From NCBI GenBank assembly GCA_017399175.1, contig JAFQEE010000039.1:1-51554 (forward strand): 51,554 nucleotides of DNA. The letters are read 5' to 3'. A model generated the notes under the pieces. That model was not told the origin of the DNA and made no database searches. It worked only from the letters and a program-made list of their open reading frames with translations. Within the stretch, counting starts at the first letter, position 1, and each line of letters starts with the position of its first letter. A program made the position numbers and the translations under genes. Positions 25,508 through 35,071 of the stretch are shown in pieces. The DNA is from Clostridia bacterium (GTDB taxonomy: Bacteria > Bacillota > Clostridia > Oscillospirales > Acutalibacteraceae).

Positions 25508-27343
25508 TTATATTGAACTTATAACGGGCAATACCATTGGACTGCGTTTAGTTCTGTCATAAAGAAGTCGAGAAATATCATCTCGCATTCTGTTTCTTAT
25601 TCTGCTCCATTCAACAAAACCTTCATGGACACATTCATCAATTACTATCTGGGCAACAAGCTTTGCCTCTGCTATCAGTTGTTCTGAATCACGGACATAA
25701 ACAAATCCACGAGAGATAATATCAGGTCCTGAAACGAGCATTCCTGTTTCTTTATCAATAACGGCACTGATAATCATAAGACCGTCTTCAGCAAGACGCT
25801 TTCTCTCACGGATAACCGCACTGCCAACATCACCTACACCATAACCGTCAACAAAGATTTTTCCTGCAGGGACATCCTCTACAACTGCCATTTTTCGTTT
25901 TGAAAGTTCAACCTGTTTACCATTATCGGCAATATAGATATTACCCGGTGCCATTCCCATACTCTCGGCAACTTGGGCGTGACTTCTTAAATGTTTCTGT
26001 TCACCGTGAACAGGAATAAAGAATTTTGGTTTTGCAAGGCTTAACATAAGACGGAGTTCTTCCTGACAAGCGTGTCCTGAAACGTGAACCTCGTACATTC
26101 TTTCATAGACAACCTCTGCACCGCGTTTTAAGAGTTCGTCAACAACCTTACCAACGGTTTTTTCATTACCCGGAATTGGTGTTGCAGAAATAATTACATA
26201 GTCACCTGTTCCGATTTCAACACGACGATGCTCAGAAAATGCCATTCTGTAAAGTGCTGACATTGGTTCACCCTGACTACCTGTTGTAATAATAACAAGT
26301 TTATCGTGAGGATATCTTGAAACAGAATCAATGCTTACAAGAATTCCTTCGGGAACATTGAGATAACCAAGTCTTGACGCTGTTTCAACAACATTTTCAA
26401 GACTTCTGCCTGAAAGAGCAACTTTTCTGCCAACAGATTTTGCAACATCAATAATCTGTTGTACTCTGTGAATATTTGATGCAAATGTTGCAACTATAAG
26501 GCGTTTACCGTCTGCTTTCTGAAAAAGTCTTGCAAAGGATTCACCAACTGTGCGTTCACTTGCTGTATAACCAGGTCTTTGTGCATTGGTTGAGTCGGAA
26601 AGAAGACAAAGGACACCTTTTTCACCGAGTTTTGCAATTCTTGCAAGGTCAATAACTTCACCGTCAATAGGTGTTGTGTCAATTTTAAAGTCACCTGTCT
26701 GTATAATAAGACCTGCAGGTGAATTAATTGCAAGTGCCAAAGCGTCAGGAATTGAATGGTTAACATGAATAGCCTCAACCTCAAAGCAACCTAATTGAAC
26801 TTTATCTTTTGGTTGAATAACATTAAGGCTTACTTTATCAAGAATTTTATGTTCTTGAAGTTTCCCTTCAATAAGACCGATTGTAAGCTTTGTACCGTAA
26901 ACAGGAATATTAACCCGCTGTAAAAGATATGCAAGTCCGCCGATATGGTCCTCGTGACCGTGAGTGATAAAAATGCCCTTAATTTTATCTACATTCTGTT
27001 CAACATAAGTGAAATCAGGAATAACAAGGTCAACACCGAGCATATCAGGTTCAGGGAATGCAAGACCGCAATCCACAAGAATCATATCATTTTGACATTC
27101 ATATAAGGTCATATTTTTGCCGACTTCGTTAAGTCCGCCCAAGAATGCGATTCTTACATTTACATCAGGCTTTTTAGGCTTTCTGTTGCTATTCTGTTTC
27201 TTGTTCTGTGGCTTTTTTGTTGAAGAATTTTTCTGTGACTGTTTTTTATTCAAAATGCCTTTTTTATTAGGCTTGTTTCTGTTTGGCTTTCTTTTTTTCA
27301 AGTCATTTGACTGTGATTGTTTTTCACTTTTTTCTTTAGCCAT
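25508..27343 (-). CDS. rnj: Ribonuclease J
   Basis: Metallo-beta-lactamase RNase with 5' exonuclease and endonuclease activity in mRNA decay. 611 residues: active-site motif ITHGHEDHIGGL, beta-CASP region, C-terminal domain. It carries an N-terminal extension of about 60 residues rich in Lys, Asn and Gln before the conserved VRIAFLGGLNEVGKNM, which may bind RNA. Start ATG with AAAGGAGG. First gene of a seven-gene operon ending at ftsH, with a near-consensus promoter. Confidence 0.95.
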   Translation of the reverse strand: MAKEKSEKQSQSNDLKKRKPNRNKPNKKGILNKKQSQKNSSTKKPQNKKQNSNRKPKKPDVNVRIAFLGGLNEVGKNMTLYECQNDMILVDCGLAFPEPDMLGVDLVIPDFTYVEQNVDKIKGIFITHGHEDHIGGLAYLLQRVNIPVYGTKLTIGLIEGKLQEHKILDKVSLNVIQPKDKVQLGCFEVEAIHVNHSIPDALALAINSPAGLIIQTGDFKIDTTPIDGEVIDLARIAKLGEKGVLCLLSDSTNAQRPGYTASERTVGESFARLFQKADGKRLIVATFASNIHRVQQIIDVAKSVGRKVALSGRSLENVVETASRLGYLNVPEGILVSIDSVSRYPHDKLVIITTGSQGEPMSALYRMAFSEHRRVEIGTGDYVIISATPIPGNEKTVGKVVDELLKRGAEVVYERMYEVHVSGHACQEELRLMLSLAKPKFFIPVHGEQKHLRSHAQVAESMGMAPGNIYIADNGKQVELSKRKMAVVEDVPAGKIFVDGYGVGDVGSAVIRERKRLAEDGLMIISAVIDKETGMLVSGPDIISRGFVYVRDSEQLIAEAKLVAQIVIDECVHEGFVEWSRIRNRMRDDISRLLYDRTKRSPMVLPVISSI

Positions 27344-27447
27344 ATTATCCTCCTTTAATATTAATTATTTTATGTATATAGGAACAAATTAATTTCTTCA
27401 AAATGAGTAAAAATACCCATACTATCTCAATTTTAAGTTGTCTATAT

Positions 27448-27476
27448 ATATTACTATTTTTTCATTATAATGTCAA
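27448..27476 (-). promoter_or_regulatory. Promoter of the rnj-gdpP-rplI-dnaB-tilS-hpt-ftsH operon
   Basis: On the minus strand, TTGACA (27471-27476), 17-bp spacer, TAATAT (27448-27453), with a leader of about 100 bases. Confidence 0.8.
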
Positions 27477-27502
27477 GAAAAACCACCTTTTGAAAAAACA
27501 TA

Positions 27503-27531
27503 TTGAGAATAAGTAAAATTCGTGTTAAAAT
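27503..27531 (+). promoter_or_regulatory. Promoter of rnhA
   Basis: TTGAGA (27503-27508), 17-bp spacer, TAAAAT (27526-27531), divergent from the rnj promoter 27 bases away. Confidence 0.6.
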
Positions 27532-27574
27532 TAGTTTGATATTAAAAAACTACATTTATTCATCGAGGTTATTT

Positions 27575-28021
27575 ATGGAAAAACTGACTTATGTTGAAAT
27601 GTTCACCGACGGTGCTTGTTCAGGCAATCCCGGACCCGGTGGTTGGGGCACAATTTTACGCTGTAACGGTGTTGAAAAAGAACTTTCAGGCGGTGAAGCA
27701 GAAACTACAAACAACAGAATGGAGCTTTTAGCCGTTATTAACGGACTTGAAGCTCTCAACAGAAAATGTAAGGTTAAAATTTATTCTGATTCATCCTATG
27801 TTGTGAACGGAATTACAAAAGGTTGGGCAGAGGGCTGGAAAGCAAATAATTGGCGAAAAGCTGACAAAAAACCTGCACTCAACCCTGATTTGTGGGACAG
27901 ACTTTTAACTCTCCTTTCGCAGCACGAATATGAATTCGAATGGGTTAAAGGACACGCAGGACACCCTGAAAATGAAAGGTGCGACAAATTGGCTGTTGCG
28001 TACTCCTTAAAATTCAAATAA
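27575..28021 (+). CDS. rnhA: Ribonuclease HI
   Basis: Cleaves RNA in RNA-DNA hybrids. 148 residues with all four catalytic acids: [34 protein letters not shown] and NERCDKLA. It has the basic-protrusion segment ([15 protein letters not shown]) of E. coli-type enzymes. The ATG of [10 protein letters not shown] has GAGG eight bases upstream; the longer frame to 27503 starts within the promoter. Confidence 0.96.
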   Translation: MEKLTYVEMFTDGACSGNPGPGGWGTILRCNGVEKELSGGEAETTNNRMELLAVINGLEALNRKCKVKIYSDSSYVVNGITKGWAEGWKANNWRKADKKPALNPDLWDRLLTLLSQHEYEFEWVKGHAGHPENERCDKLAVAYSLKFK

Positions 28022-28125
28022 TTACATTATTTTTATAATTTTGGTTGATTATTTTTGAGTTTTATGATATATTTTTATTTATATATTGGATATATATGAC
28101 TATTTTAAAAAGGCGTGATTGAAAA

Positions 28126-29760
28126 GTGGAAAACAATGTAACCACAACCGTTGCTGATGAAGTAAACGGCGCTGCAATCCAACAGGATGTTGACAACGCT
28201 TCTGCCGGTAACAGAAGATATCTTCGTCCTAAGGAAATTGCTGCTTACCTTCTCACTTCATTCGGACAGAAAAACTTAAGCCAGTATGTTAACGCATTCC
28301 GTCAGTTCTTTGCTATCAGTTTCCTTGGAATGTCAGGTAGTACATACGGTGTTATTATGTTCATCGAATCAATTTATGATGCTGTTGACGACTCAATTTC
28401 AGGTCTTATCATTGACCGTACAAGAACCCGTTGGGGTCGTCTTCGTCCATGGCTTGTAATTCCTACTCCTTTCTGGGCGATAGCGATGATAATGCTCTTT
28501 ACTACTCCTGCTTTTATTGTTCATGATTGGCAGAAAATTGTTTGGACAATCGTCGGCATTTTCGTTTATAACCTTGGTATGTCATACTTTGGTGCATGGA
28601 CAATTATGCTTTATAACATTACACCAAATAACGACGAGCGTGACAACCTTATTGCCACATCAAAGTTTGCTGACCTTTTTGGTGTATTTCTTCCATCTAT
28701 TGCATCATTTGCTGTTGGTATTCTTCCGAAAGCAACATCAGGTTGGGCAAACCCAATCGGTATGCAGGAAATTTACACAGGCTTTGCAGTTATTATTACA
28801 GTAATTGCTGCATTTACAGCTTTCTTCGGATTCTCTGCTATGCGTGAAAGAGTTCCTCTTGCATCTCGTGAACAGATGAAGGAAGTTGGCGTTATTGAAT
28901 CATTTAAGAATGTTTTCAAGAACAGACCAATGTTCATCCTTGTTCTTTCAGGTTTCTTTGCAGGCTTTAAGTCAGTTGGTGTTGCAAGTGAAAGCTTCTA
29001 TTGGATGCACAACTCAAAGAACGTTGCTCACGGTTCTATCGCAGGTATTTTCACAGGTATTCCTAACTATATTATGGTTCCATTGGCACCTAAACTCATT
29101 CGTAAGTTTGGTGCTAAAAAAGTTGCTGTTGTATCCGGTATCTTTGCAGGTGTTGCTTATGCAGGTACATTCCTTATCGGAATTTTCGGTAACAATGGCA
29201 AAGGCTTCCTTGTTGACTGGGAAGGTCAGAATGCTGTAATCAATCTTGCTGTTCTTACACTTTGCCTTACAATCTGCGGTCTTCCTAACCAGCTTTTGAA
29301 TGTTGCTGGCGCTGTTCTTCAGGGCGACGTATATGACTATAGTGAATGGAAAACAGGTGTGAGAAACGAAGCTCTTGTTCAGACAGTTCAGAACTACTTC
29401 GGCAAGGCTGCAAACTCTATCACACAGCTCCTTTCAGGTGTTGTGATTTCAGCAGTTGGTTATGTTGCTCGTAAAGACGAATTCGGTAACATTGTTCCTG
29501 AATCAAACCACAACACACTCCTTGGTTTCTGGGCTGTTTTCTGTTTGTTACCTGCAATCGCTCGTTTCCTTTACGGTGTAACACTTTTATTCTTCAATGT
29601 TGACGGTAAGTTCAAGGAACAGATGCTTAAAGACCTTGAAGAAAGACGCCGTGAAAGAGTTGAAAATTTGAACGCAAGTGACGAAGAAAAGAAAATCGTT
29701 GAAATGAATATAAACACTACTATGGGTACAAAATTCCCACAAGAAAACGCTGACGAATAA
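28126..29760 (+). CDS. GPH-family glycoside/cation symporter
   Basis: 544 residues, about 12 membrane segments, MFS fold. The family hallmark SIYDAVDDSISGLIIDRTRT and RWGRLRPWL are present, as in MelB/XynP-type transporters that bring in di- and oligosaccharides with Na+ or H+. A hydrophilic N-terminal stretch of about 35 residues and a charged C-terminal tail (ERRRERVENLNASDEEKK) are cytoplasmic. The start is GTG with AAGGCGTG upstream; no better ATG exists. Single-gene unit with its own terminator. Substrate unknown; codon use is that of a well-expressed gene. Confidence 0.9.
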   Translation: MENNVTTTVADEVNGAAIQQDVDNASAGNRRYLRPKEIAAYLLTSFGQKNLSQYVNAFRQFFAISFLGMSGSTYGVIMFIESIYDAVDDSISGLIIDRTRTRWGRLRPWLVIPTPFWAIAMIMLFTTPAFIVHDWQKIVWTIVGIFVYNLGMSYFGAWTIMLYNITPNNDERDNLIATSKFADLFGVFLPSIASFAVGILPKATSGWANPIGMQEIYTGFAVIITVIAAFTAFFGFSAMRERVPLASREQMKEVGVIESFKNVFKNRPMFILVLSGFFAGFKSVGVASESFYWMHNSKNVAHGSIAGIFTGIPNYIMVPLAPKLIRKFGAKKVAVVSGIFAGVAYAGTFLIGIFGNNGKGFLVDWEGQNAVINLAVLTLCLTICGLPNQLLNVAGAVLQGDVYDYSEWKTGVRNEALVQTVQNYFGKAANSITQLLSGVVISAVGYVARKDEFGNIVPESNHNTLLGFWAVFCLLPAIARFLYGVTLLFFNVDGKFKEQMLKDLEERRRERVENLNASDEEKKIVEMNINTTMGTKFPQENADE

Positions 29761-29791
29761 ACAACTAATTTCAATCACAATATATAAAATT

Positions 29792-29820
29792 AACCCCAGC
29801 TCAGTTGAGTTGGGGTTTTA
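29792..29820 (+). terminator. Rho-independent terminator of the GPH symporter gene
   Basis: AACCCCA/TGGGGTT outer stem with inner CTCA/TGAG and a T run. Confidence 0.88.
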
Positions 29821-29858
29821 GTTTGTTTATTGTTACAAATATTGTTACTTAACTAATT

Positions 29859-30221
29859 TTAATCTGCATAATTAGTCGCAATAATGTCCACACCTGTTCC
29901 GAGAATGTTTTCGATAACAACATCACCGATATTTACAGGAGCTTTAACAGATGCTTCATTGATAACCTTCATACATTCCATCATCATACCCTTTGGAATG
30001 GGATTTGCACTCTTTACAGGTACAACATAGGATTTGCCACCTTCAACCTTAACAGTTGTCGTAAGCATTCTTGTAGGGTTTGTAACCTCTGTACGAGCAT
30101 AAGCATCCCCTCGTTTACAGGTATTACCTGTAATGGTAGCTACATTACCGTCAGCATCAAATGTAACAGTTATTGGGCATCCTAAAGGACAAGCAACACA
30201 AACAAGTTCTCTATTTTCCAT
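29859..30221 (-). CDS. DUF1667 protein, small subunit of a flavoprotein complex
   Basis: 120 residues starting MENRELVCVACPLGCPITV, with a fourth Cys in GNTCKRGDAYA: the four-Cys pattern of DUF1667, probably an iron-sulfur or metal site. C-terminal half PVKSANPIPKGMMMECMKVI is family-typical. Last gene of a three-gene unit and four bases after its partner, as is usual for DUF1667 behind GlpA/GlpB-like oxidoreductases. Confidence 0.92.
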   Translation of the reverse strand: MENRELVCVACPLGCPITVTFDADGNVATITGNTCKRGDAYARTEVTNPTRMLTTTVKVEGGKSYVVPVKSANPIPKGMMMECMKVINEASVKAPVNIGDVVIENILGTGVDIIATNYAD

Positions 30222-30225
30222 TTTA

Positions 30226-31479
30226 TTATGCCTCCACTCTTACTGTAATCTCTGCATTAACAGGAAGTTCCTTAATAACTGACTGTTTGAGAGTAACATA
30301 TTCCATTTCACCAGGACAAAGCTTAACCTTTTTCTTCGAAAGAATTTCTTTGCCATCACATTCAACGATAATTTTTGCATTGTTGAAAACTGCACCAACA
30401 CGGAAATAGAGTTTAACATCTGCATCTGTGTCGTGGTTAATTCTCTGTGGAACAATGTAACGAACTCCGTTAATACCCTTTGTATAAACACATTCGCCTG
30501 TCACCTTTTCGCCCTTGATAAACTTTGCAGCACCAAGACCGGCAATCTGGCTTTCTTCTGTTACATAGTCAACAAGGTCGTGAACCTGTAAAACATTACC
30601 ACAAGCAAACACACCTGCATGTTCTGTTTCGCGATACTCGTCAACTCTTGGTCCGTTTGTAATATTGTCAAGTTGAAGTCCTGAATTCTTTGAAAGTTCG
30701 TTTTCAGGAATAAGACCAACTGACAACATAAGCGTATCACAAGAAACATATTCTTCTGTTCCCGGAATTGGCTGAAGTCTTTCGTCAACCTTTGCGATTG
30801 TAACACCTTCAAGTCTGTCTTTACCGTGAGTTGCAACAACTGTACAACTGAGTTTAAGAGGAATACCGAAGTCATCAAGACACTGAACGATATTTCGTGT
30901 AAGACCACCTGAATATGGCATAAGTTCGCAAACCATTTTAACCTTTGCGCCCTCAAGAGTCATACGACGAGCCATAATAAGACCGATGTCACCTGAACCG
31001 AGAATCACAACTTCGTGACCAGGCATATAACCATCAATATTAACATATTTCTGTGCTGTACCTGCTGTCATAATACCTGAACAACGGCTACCTGCGATAC
31101 TTAATGCACCACGAGGTCTTTCACGACAACCCATAGCAAGAACAACTGCTTTTGCCTGAATTTTGAGAAGTCCGTCCTTCTTATTAACTGCTGTTACAAC
31201 ATTATCATCAGCAACATCAAGTACCATTGTATCAACTTTAACATCAATATCAGTACCTTCCAGCATTTTCATAAATCTTCCTGCATATTCAGGACCTGAA
31301 AGTTCTTCACCAAAATAATGAAGTCCGAAACCGGTATGTATGCACTGTTCAAGGATACCACCGAGAGTTTCTGCACGTTCTAAAACGATTATACTGTCAA
31401 TACCGTTTTCTTTTGCTTTAAGGGCAGCTGCCATACCGGCAGGACCGCCACCAACTACAACAAGGTCATAATTCAACAT
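30226..31479 (-). CDS. FAD-dependent pyridine nucleotide-disulfide-type oxidoreductase (GlpB-like partner)
   Basis: 417 residues. FAD-binding LVVVGGGPAGMAAALKA, the subfamily motif GGILEQCIHTGFGLHYFG, NAD-binding VVILGSGDIGLIMARRM, and VFACGNVLQVHDLVDYV. A C-terminal beta-rich tail of about 90 residues follows the catalytic part. Probably moves electrons between NAD(P)H and the GlpA-like partner. Lies 11 bases after the upstream flavoprotein gene. Confidence 0.88.
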   Translation of the reverse strand: MLNYDLVVVGGGPAGMAAALKAKENGIDSIIVLERAETLGGILEQCIHTGFGLHYFGEELSGPEYAGRFMKMLEGTDIDVKVDTMVLDVADDNVVTAVNKKDGLLKIQAKAVVLAMGCRERPRGALSIAGSRCSGIMTAGTAQKYVNIDGYMPGHEVVILGSGDIGLIMARRMTLEGAKVKMVCELMPYSGGLTRNIVQCLDDFGIPLKLSCTVVATHGKDRLEGVTIAKVDERLQPIPGTEEYVSCDTLMLSVGLIPENELSKNSGLQLDNITNGPRVDEYRETEHAGVFACGNVLQVHDLVDYVTEESQIAGLGAAKFIKGEKVTGECVYTKGINGVRYIVPQRINHDTDADVKLYFRVGAVFNNAKIIVECDGKEILSKKKVKLCPGEMEYVTLKQSVIKELPVNAEITVRVEA

Positions 31480-31490
31480 ACCGATTCACC

Positions 31491-32921
31491 TCACTTTGTT
31501 CTTTCGTAAATAATTTTTGAGTCGCCACCGAATTTGGTGATGTCACTCATTGGAACACCCAATTCACGAGCAAGAATTTCTACAACCTTACTTCCGCAGA
31601 AACCACCCTGACAGCGTCCCATACCTGCTCTTGTTCTACGCTTAACACCGTCAACATCACGAGCCCCTGCAGGAGCTTTAATAGCGTCAATAATTTCGCC
31701 TTCTGTGATTGTTTCGCAACGGCAAACGATTCGACCGTAAGCAGGATTTTTCTTTATAAGCTCTGCTCTTTCTTCGTCGTTCATATGACGGAAACGAACA
31801 GGTTCTTCTCTTGTATCTGTATAATTCTCTTTTTCATTGAGTTCGAGTTTTTCATTAAGAATTTCACGAACAAAAAGAGCAATAGCAGGTGCAGATGAAA
31901 GTCCCGGTGATTCAACACCCGCAACATTCAAGAAGTTTGCACTCTTATCGCACCAGCCGATAATGAAATCGTCATTAACAGGATGAGCACGAACACCTGC
32001 GAAAGATGTGATTGCATTTCTTGTTGACACAATTGGAACTGATTTAAGTGCCTTTTCAACAATATCGCGAAGTCCTTCAGGAGTTGTTGTAATATCCTCT
32101 TTATCCTCAATATTAAGTGCTGTTGGTCCGATAAGAAGGTTACCGTCAACAGTAGGAGTTACGAGAATACCCTTACCCATTTCGTTAGGACACTGGAAAA
32201 TTGTATGAACAGCAAGGTTGCCGACCGATTTATCAAGAACATAGTATTCACCTTTTCTTGGAATAAGTTCGATTGAATCGTCACCAACCATTTTTGCCAG
32301 TTCATCAGAGAAATTACCTGCTGCATTGATGATATATTTAGCCATAATATCACCTGCAGTAGTATCTAACACATAACCATCAGCATTTTCTGTAATTGCA
32401 TTTACCTTACAGTTTCTAATAAATTCAACACCATTTGTAACGGCATTTTCAACAGCAGCGATTGTAAGTTCGTAAGGACAAACAATACCTGCACTTTCTG
32501 AAAGCAACGCACCAACTGCTTCATCACTGATATTTGGTTCAATTCTGCGAAGTTCATCACGGTCAATTACTGAAAGTTCAGGAACACCATTTTTAATACC
32601 ACGCTCATATAGTTCATTAACGTGTTCCATTTCCTTTTCTGAAAATGCAACAACAACTGAACCGTTCTTTTTAAATGGAACATGCAACTTTTCACAAACC
32701 TCAGGCATCATAAGAGTACCCTGAACATTGAGTTTTGCTTTAAGTGTACCATTCTGTGCATCAAATCCACCGTGCACAATAGCGCTGTTTGCCTTTGTTG
32801 TACCCATAGCGACATCATTGCATTTTTCGAGCAAAGCAACTTTTATATCGAAGCGACTAAGCTCACGCGCGATAAGTCCGCCGACAACACCGGCACCTAC
32901 AATTGCAACATCGTAAGTCAT
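31491..32921 (-). CDS. GlpA-like FAD-dependent oxidoreductase with C-terminal BFD-type [2Fe-2S] domain
   Basis: 476 residues. FAD motif VAIVGAGVVGGLIARELS, DAO-fold core (KANSAIVHGGFDAQNG), then a BFD-like C-terminal domain with CRCETITEGEI and GRCQGGFCGSKVVEIL, four Cys for a [2Fe-2S] cluster. Related to anaerobic glycerol-3-phosphate dehydrogenase, but glpK and glpF are not nearby, so the substrate could be another alpha-hydroxy compound. The ATG of MTYDVAIVGAG has AAGGGTG upstream; the longer frame runs through the leader hairpin. First gene of the operon. Confidence 0.9.
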   Translation of the reverse strand: MTYDVAIVGAGVVGGLIARELSRFDIKVALLEKCNDVAMGTTKANSAIVHGGFDAQNGTLKAKLNVQGTLMMPEVCEKLHVPFKKNGSVVVAFSEKEMEHVNELYERGIKNGVPELSVIDRDELRRIEPNISDEAVGALLSESAGIVCPYELTIAAVENAVTNGVEFIRNCKVNAITENADGYVLDTTAGDIMAKYIINAAGNFSDELAKMVGDDSIELIPRKGEYYVLDKSVGNLAVHTIFQCPNEMGKGILVTPTVDGNLLIGPTALNIEDKEDITTTPEGLRDIVEKALKSVPIVSTRNAITSFAGVRAHPVNDDFIIGWCDKSANFLNVAGVESPGLSSAPAIALFVREILNEKLELNEKENYTDTREEPVRFRHMNDEERAELIKKNPAYGRIVCRCETITEGEIIDAIKAPAGARDVDGVKRRTRAGMGRCQGGFCGSKVVEILARELGVPMSDITKFGGDSKIIYERTK

Positions 32922-32946
32922 TATATACACCCTTCTTTTCCTTTTA

Positions 32947-32968
32947 GAGGTGCATTTTTGCACACCTC
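32947..32968 (-). promoter_or_regulatory. Hairpin at the 5' end of the flavoprotein operon mRNA
   Basis: GAGGTG paired with CACCTC, plus inner TGCA/TGCA complementarity. It begins about 9 bases after the predicted transcription start and ends before the ribosome binding site. No T run follows on the minus strand, so it is more likely a leader hairpin (RNA stability or regulator site) than a terminator. Confidence 0.45.
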
Positions 32969-32983
32969 GTCATTTTCTTTTAC

Positions 32984-32992
32984 ATTATAGCA
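32984..32992 (-). promoter_or_regulatory. Extended -10 promoter of the flavoprotein operon
   Basis: On the minus strand TGCTATAAT, a perfect -10 with the TG extension; no good -35 at 17 bp. Confidence 0.55.
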
Positions 32993-33029
32993 CAAATATT
33001 TTGAAATTTATATACCTTTTTTTAAATTT

Positions 33030-33734
33030 TTACTTGATTTTTGATTTTAATCTGTTTCCAATTTTTCTAATTATTCTCTTTTCAAGACGAGAAATGTAAC
33101 TTTGAGAAATACCCATTATATCAGCAACTTGCTTTTGGGTAAGTTCTTCTCTTTCCCCTAATCCAAATCGCATTTCGATAATCTCTTTTTCTCGTTTTGG
33201 CAAAGCGTCGATTACTTGTATAAGTATTCTTTTTTCGTCACTTTCTTCAATTTCACGACTGATTTCATCACCGTCACTACCCAAAACATCAGCAAGCATC
33301 AATTCGTTGCCGTCCCAATCGGTATTTAGTGGTTCATCAAGAGAAACCACCATTTTTTGTGATGCGATTTTACGAAGGTACATTAAAATTTCATTTTCAA
33401 TACAACGGGAAGCATAGGTTGCAAGTTTGATATTTTTTTCAGGCGAGAATGTGTTGACAGCTTTAATAAGACCGATAGTTCCTATTGAAATTAAATCATC
33501 AATTCCCACACCTGAATTTTCAAACTTTTTCGCAAGATATACGACAAGTCGGAGATTATGTACAATCAATTTTTCTCTTGCACTTTCGTCCCCTGTTATA
33601 AGTCTTTCACTTAAAATCTGTTCCTCCTCAATGCTTAATGGTTCCGGTAAGTTTATTGTTCCGTTTATATAGTAAACTCCACCTTTGAAAAATTTTAGGT
33701 AGAGTTTTTTAAAAAAAGTTATGAGTTTAATCAT
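33030..33734 (-). CDS. sigE: Sporulation sigma factor SigE precursor (pro-sigma-E)
   Basis: Mother-cell sigma factor after asymmetric division. 234 residues: a basic, hydrophobic pro-sequence ([17 protein letters not shown]) ending near [14 protein letters not shown], the region processed by SpoIIGA, then sigma-70 regions 2 ([31 protein letters not shown]) and 4 ([20 protein letters not shown]). The ATG of MIKLITFF overlaps the spoIIGA stop by 8 bases, with GAAGGAG upstream. Neighbour spoIIGA makes the assignment firm. sigG, often next in Clostridia, is not here. Confidence 0.96.
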   Translation of the reverse strand: MIKLITFFKKLYLKFFKGGVYYINGTINLPEPLSIEEEQILSERLITGDESAREKLIVHNLRLVVYLAKKFENSGVGIDDLISIGTIGLIKAVNTFSPEKNIKLATYASRCIENEILMYLRKIASQKMVVSLDEPLNTDWDGNELMLADVLGSDGDEISREIEESDEKRILIQVIDALPKREKEIIEMRFGLGEREELTQKQVADIMGISQSYISRLEKRIIRKIGNRLKSKIK

Positions 33735-34524
33735 TATGCATTTCTCCTTCAAGATTTATATTTAATATAATTTTATATTCATTCAGCGGTGTTTCACATT
33801 CACCTATGTACACTTTATCGGTGGAATAATCACCTATTGTGAGTTTTTGAGGCTTAAATGCTTTTATCATGGATTCACCATTTATGGTAGATACAGGAAT
33901 AAGCCTAATTTTTTCTTCATTGAAGATTTTTTGAAATATGCTTTTTTCCACCATTATTACGGGATACCCCGAGAAAGGGTCGCGAAGATTATTTCCTGTA
34001 TCCATAAGTCCCACACAAGAAATGCTGTTTGAATTATTCTCTATGCACACCATATATTCTTTGTTTTTCGGTGCTTTTTTGTCTGTTAGTTTTGTAAGCA
34101 TAGTTATTATGATATATGAAATAACGGAACAGACTACAATGAATGTCATATCCACATCAAAATATACTATTCCGTTTGAATAAAGAAGAATGTCTTTATC
34201 AAAAAACATATACACAGCAAGTGCAAACCCGCCAAAAATAAAGGTTATTGCAAACAGAAAAAACACTCTTTTGAAAAATTGATTTGGTGGCTTTAATCCA
34301 AATGTTATTATGACGGTTAAAATAGCGGTTGCAATTTTTAAAAGTGTCATTACAATACCTAAATTCTCTATAAAAATAAGAAGTGAAGAAAGTCCTGCGA
34401 ACAATGCACCAACTACAAGTCGCCATCTTTTTGTATATGACCTTGTGATTTTACGGACTGCCAAAAGTATGAAATAATTCACAAGAGTATTGAGTACAAT
34501 GAGTATATCAACATATATAGTCAA
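33727..34524 (-). CDS. spoIIGA: Sporulation sigma-E factor-processing protease SpoIIGA
   Basis: Membrane aspartic protease that cleaves pro-sigma-E in response to the forespore signal SpoIIR. 265 residues: five hydrophobic segments in the first 150 residues, then a cytoplasmic protease domain with the catalytic motif [15 protein letters not shown]. The start is TTG (GGTGA upstream), matching the family N-terminus [17 protein letters not shown]; no ATG is suitable. Overlaps sigE. Confidence 0.95.
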   Translation of the reverse strand: MTIYVDILIVLNTLVNYFILLAVRKITRSYTKRWRLVVGALFAGLSSLLIFIENLGIVMTLLKIATAILTVIITFGLKPPNQFFKRVFFLFAITFIFGGFALAVYMFFDKDILLYSNGIVYFDVDMTFIVVCSVISYIIITMLTKLTDKKAPKNKEYMVCIENNSNSISCVGLMDTGNNLRDPFSGYPVIMVEKSIFQKIFNEEKIRLIPVSTINGESMIKAFKPQKLTIGDYSTDKVYIGECETPLNEYKIILNINLEGEMHND

Positions 34525-34537
34525 GAAATCACCACAT

Positions 34538-34573
34538 AAAAAAAGCTTGATACCATTTTACACGGTATCAAGC
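34538..34573 (-). terminator. Rho-independent terminator of ruvX
   Basis: On the minus strand GCTTGATACC/GGTATCAAGC (10 bp) and seven Ts. It separates ruvX from spoIIGA. Confidence 0.93.
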
Positions 34574-34594
34574 ATTTAATTTGTCATTGTGTGT

Positions 34595-35008
34595 CTATGC
34601 TTTTATTGAGTTCATATAATCTTCAAGAATTAAAACTGCTGAAACTGCATCAACTACTGCTTTTCGCTTTTTTCCACGCACATCAACAGTATTAAGGATA
34701 TTATGTGCTGAAACTGTTGTTAATCTTTCATTCTGGAATTCAACAGGAATTCCTGTTTTTTCACTTAAAAGTTCACCGAATTCACGACAGGCTTCACTGC
34801 GAAAACCATAACTGCCATCCATATTCTGCGGAACACCAACGCAAAAGCGTTCCACCTTTCTTTCAATGGAAATTTCCTTGATTTTTTCAATAAGTTTTTC
34901 CTTGTCTTTTTCTGTAATAACACATACCGGTGAAGCTAAAATCTGCATTTTATCACAGACAGCAAGTCCTGTTCTTACATCACCGAAGTCCACAGACATA
35001 ATAATCAT
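34595..35008 (-). CDS. ruvX: RuvX/YqgF-family putative Holliday junction resolvase / rRNA maturation nuclease
   Basis: 137 residues. RNase H-like fold with SVDFGDVRTGLAVCD (first catalytic Asp), VGVPQNMDGSYGFRSE, FQNERLTTVSAHNIL (Glu) and C-terminal DAVSAVLILEDYM (Asp). YqgF proteins act in 16S rRNA 5' processing; a role in recombination is only proposed. The ATG of MIIMSVDFGD has GGAGG ten bases upstream; the longer frame overlaps the PBP terminator. Confidence 0.93.
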   Translation of the reverse strand: MIIMSVDFGDVRTGLAVCDKMQILASPVCVITEKDKEKLIEKIKEISIERKVERFCVGVPQNMDGSYGFRSEACREFGELLSEKTGIPVEFQNERLTTVSAHNILNTVDVRGKKRKAVVDAVSAVLILEDYMNSIKA

Positions 35009-35039
35009 ATTTCTGTTACCTCCAAAAAGTGTTTTTATC

Positions 35040-35065
35040 ACAAAATGCCCATCAAAAGATGGGCA
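35040..35065 (-). terminator. Rho-independent terminator of the penicillin-binding protein gene
   Basis: On the minus strand TGCCCATC, loop TTTT, GATGGGCA, then TTTTGTG. Confidence 0.85.
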
Positions 35066-35071
35066 CAATTA

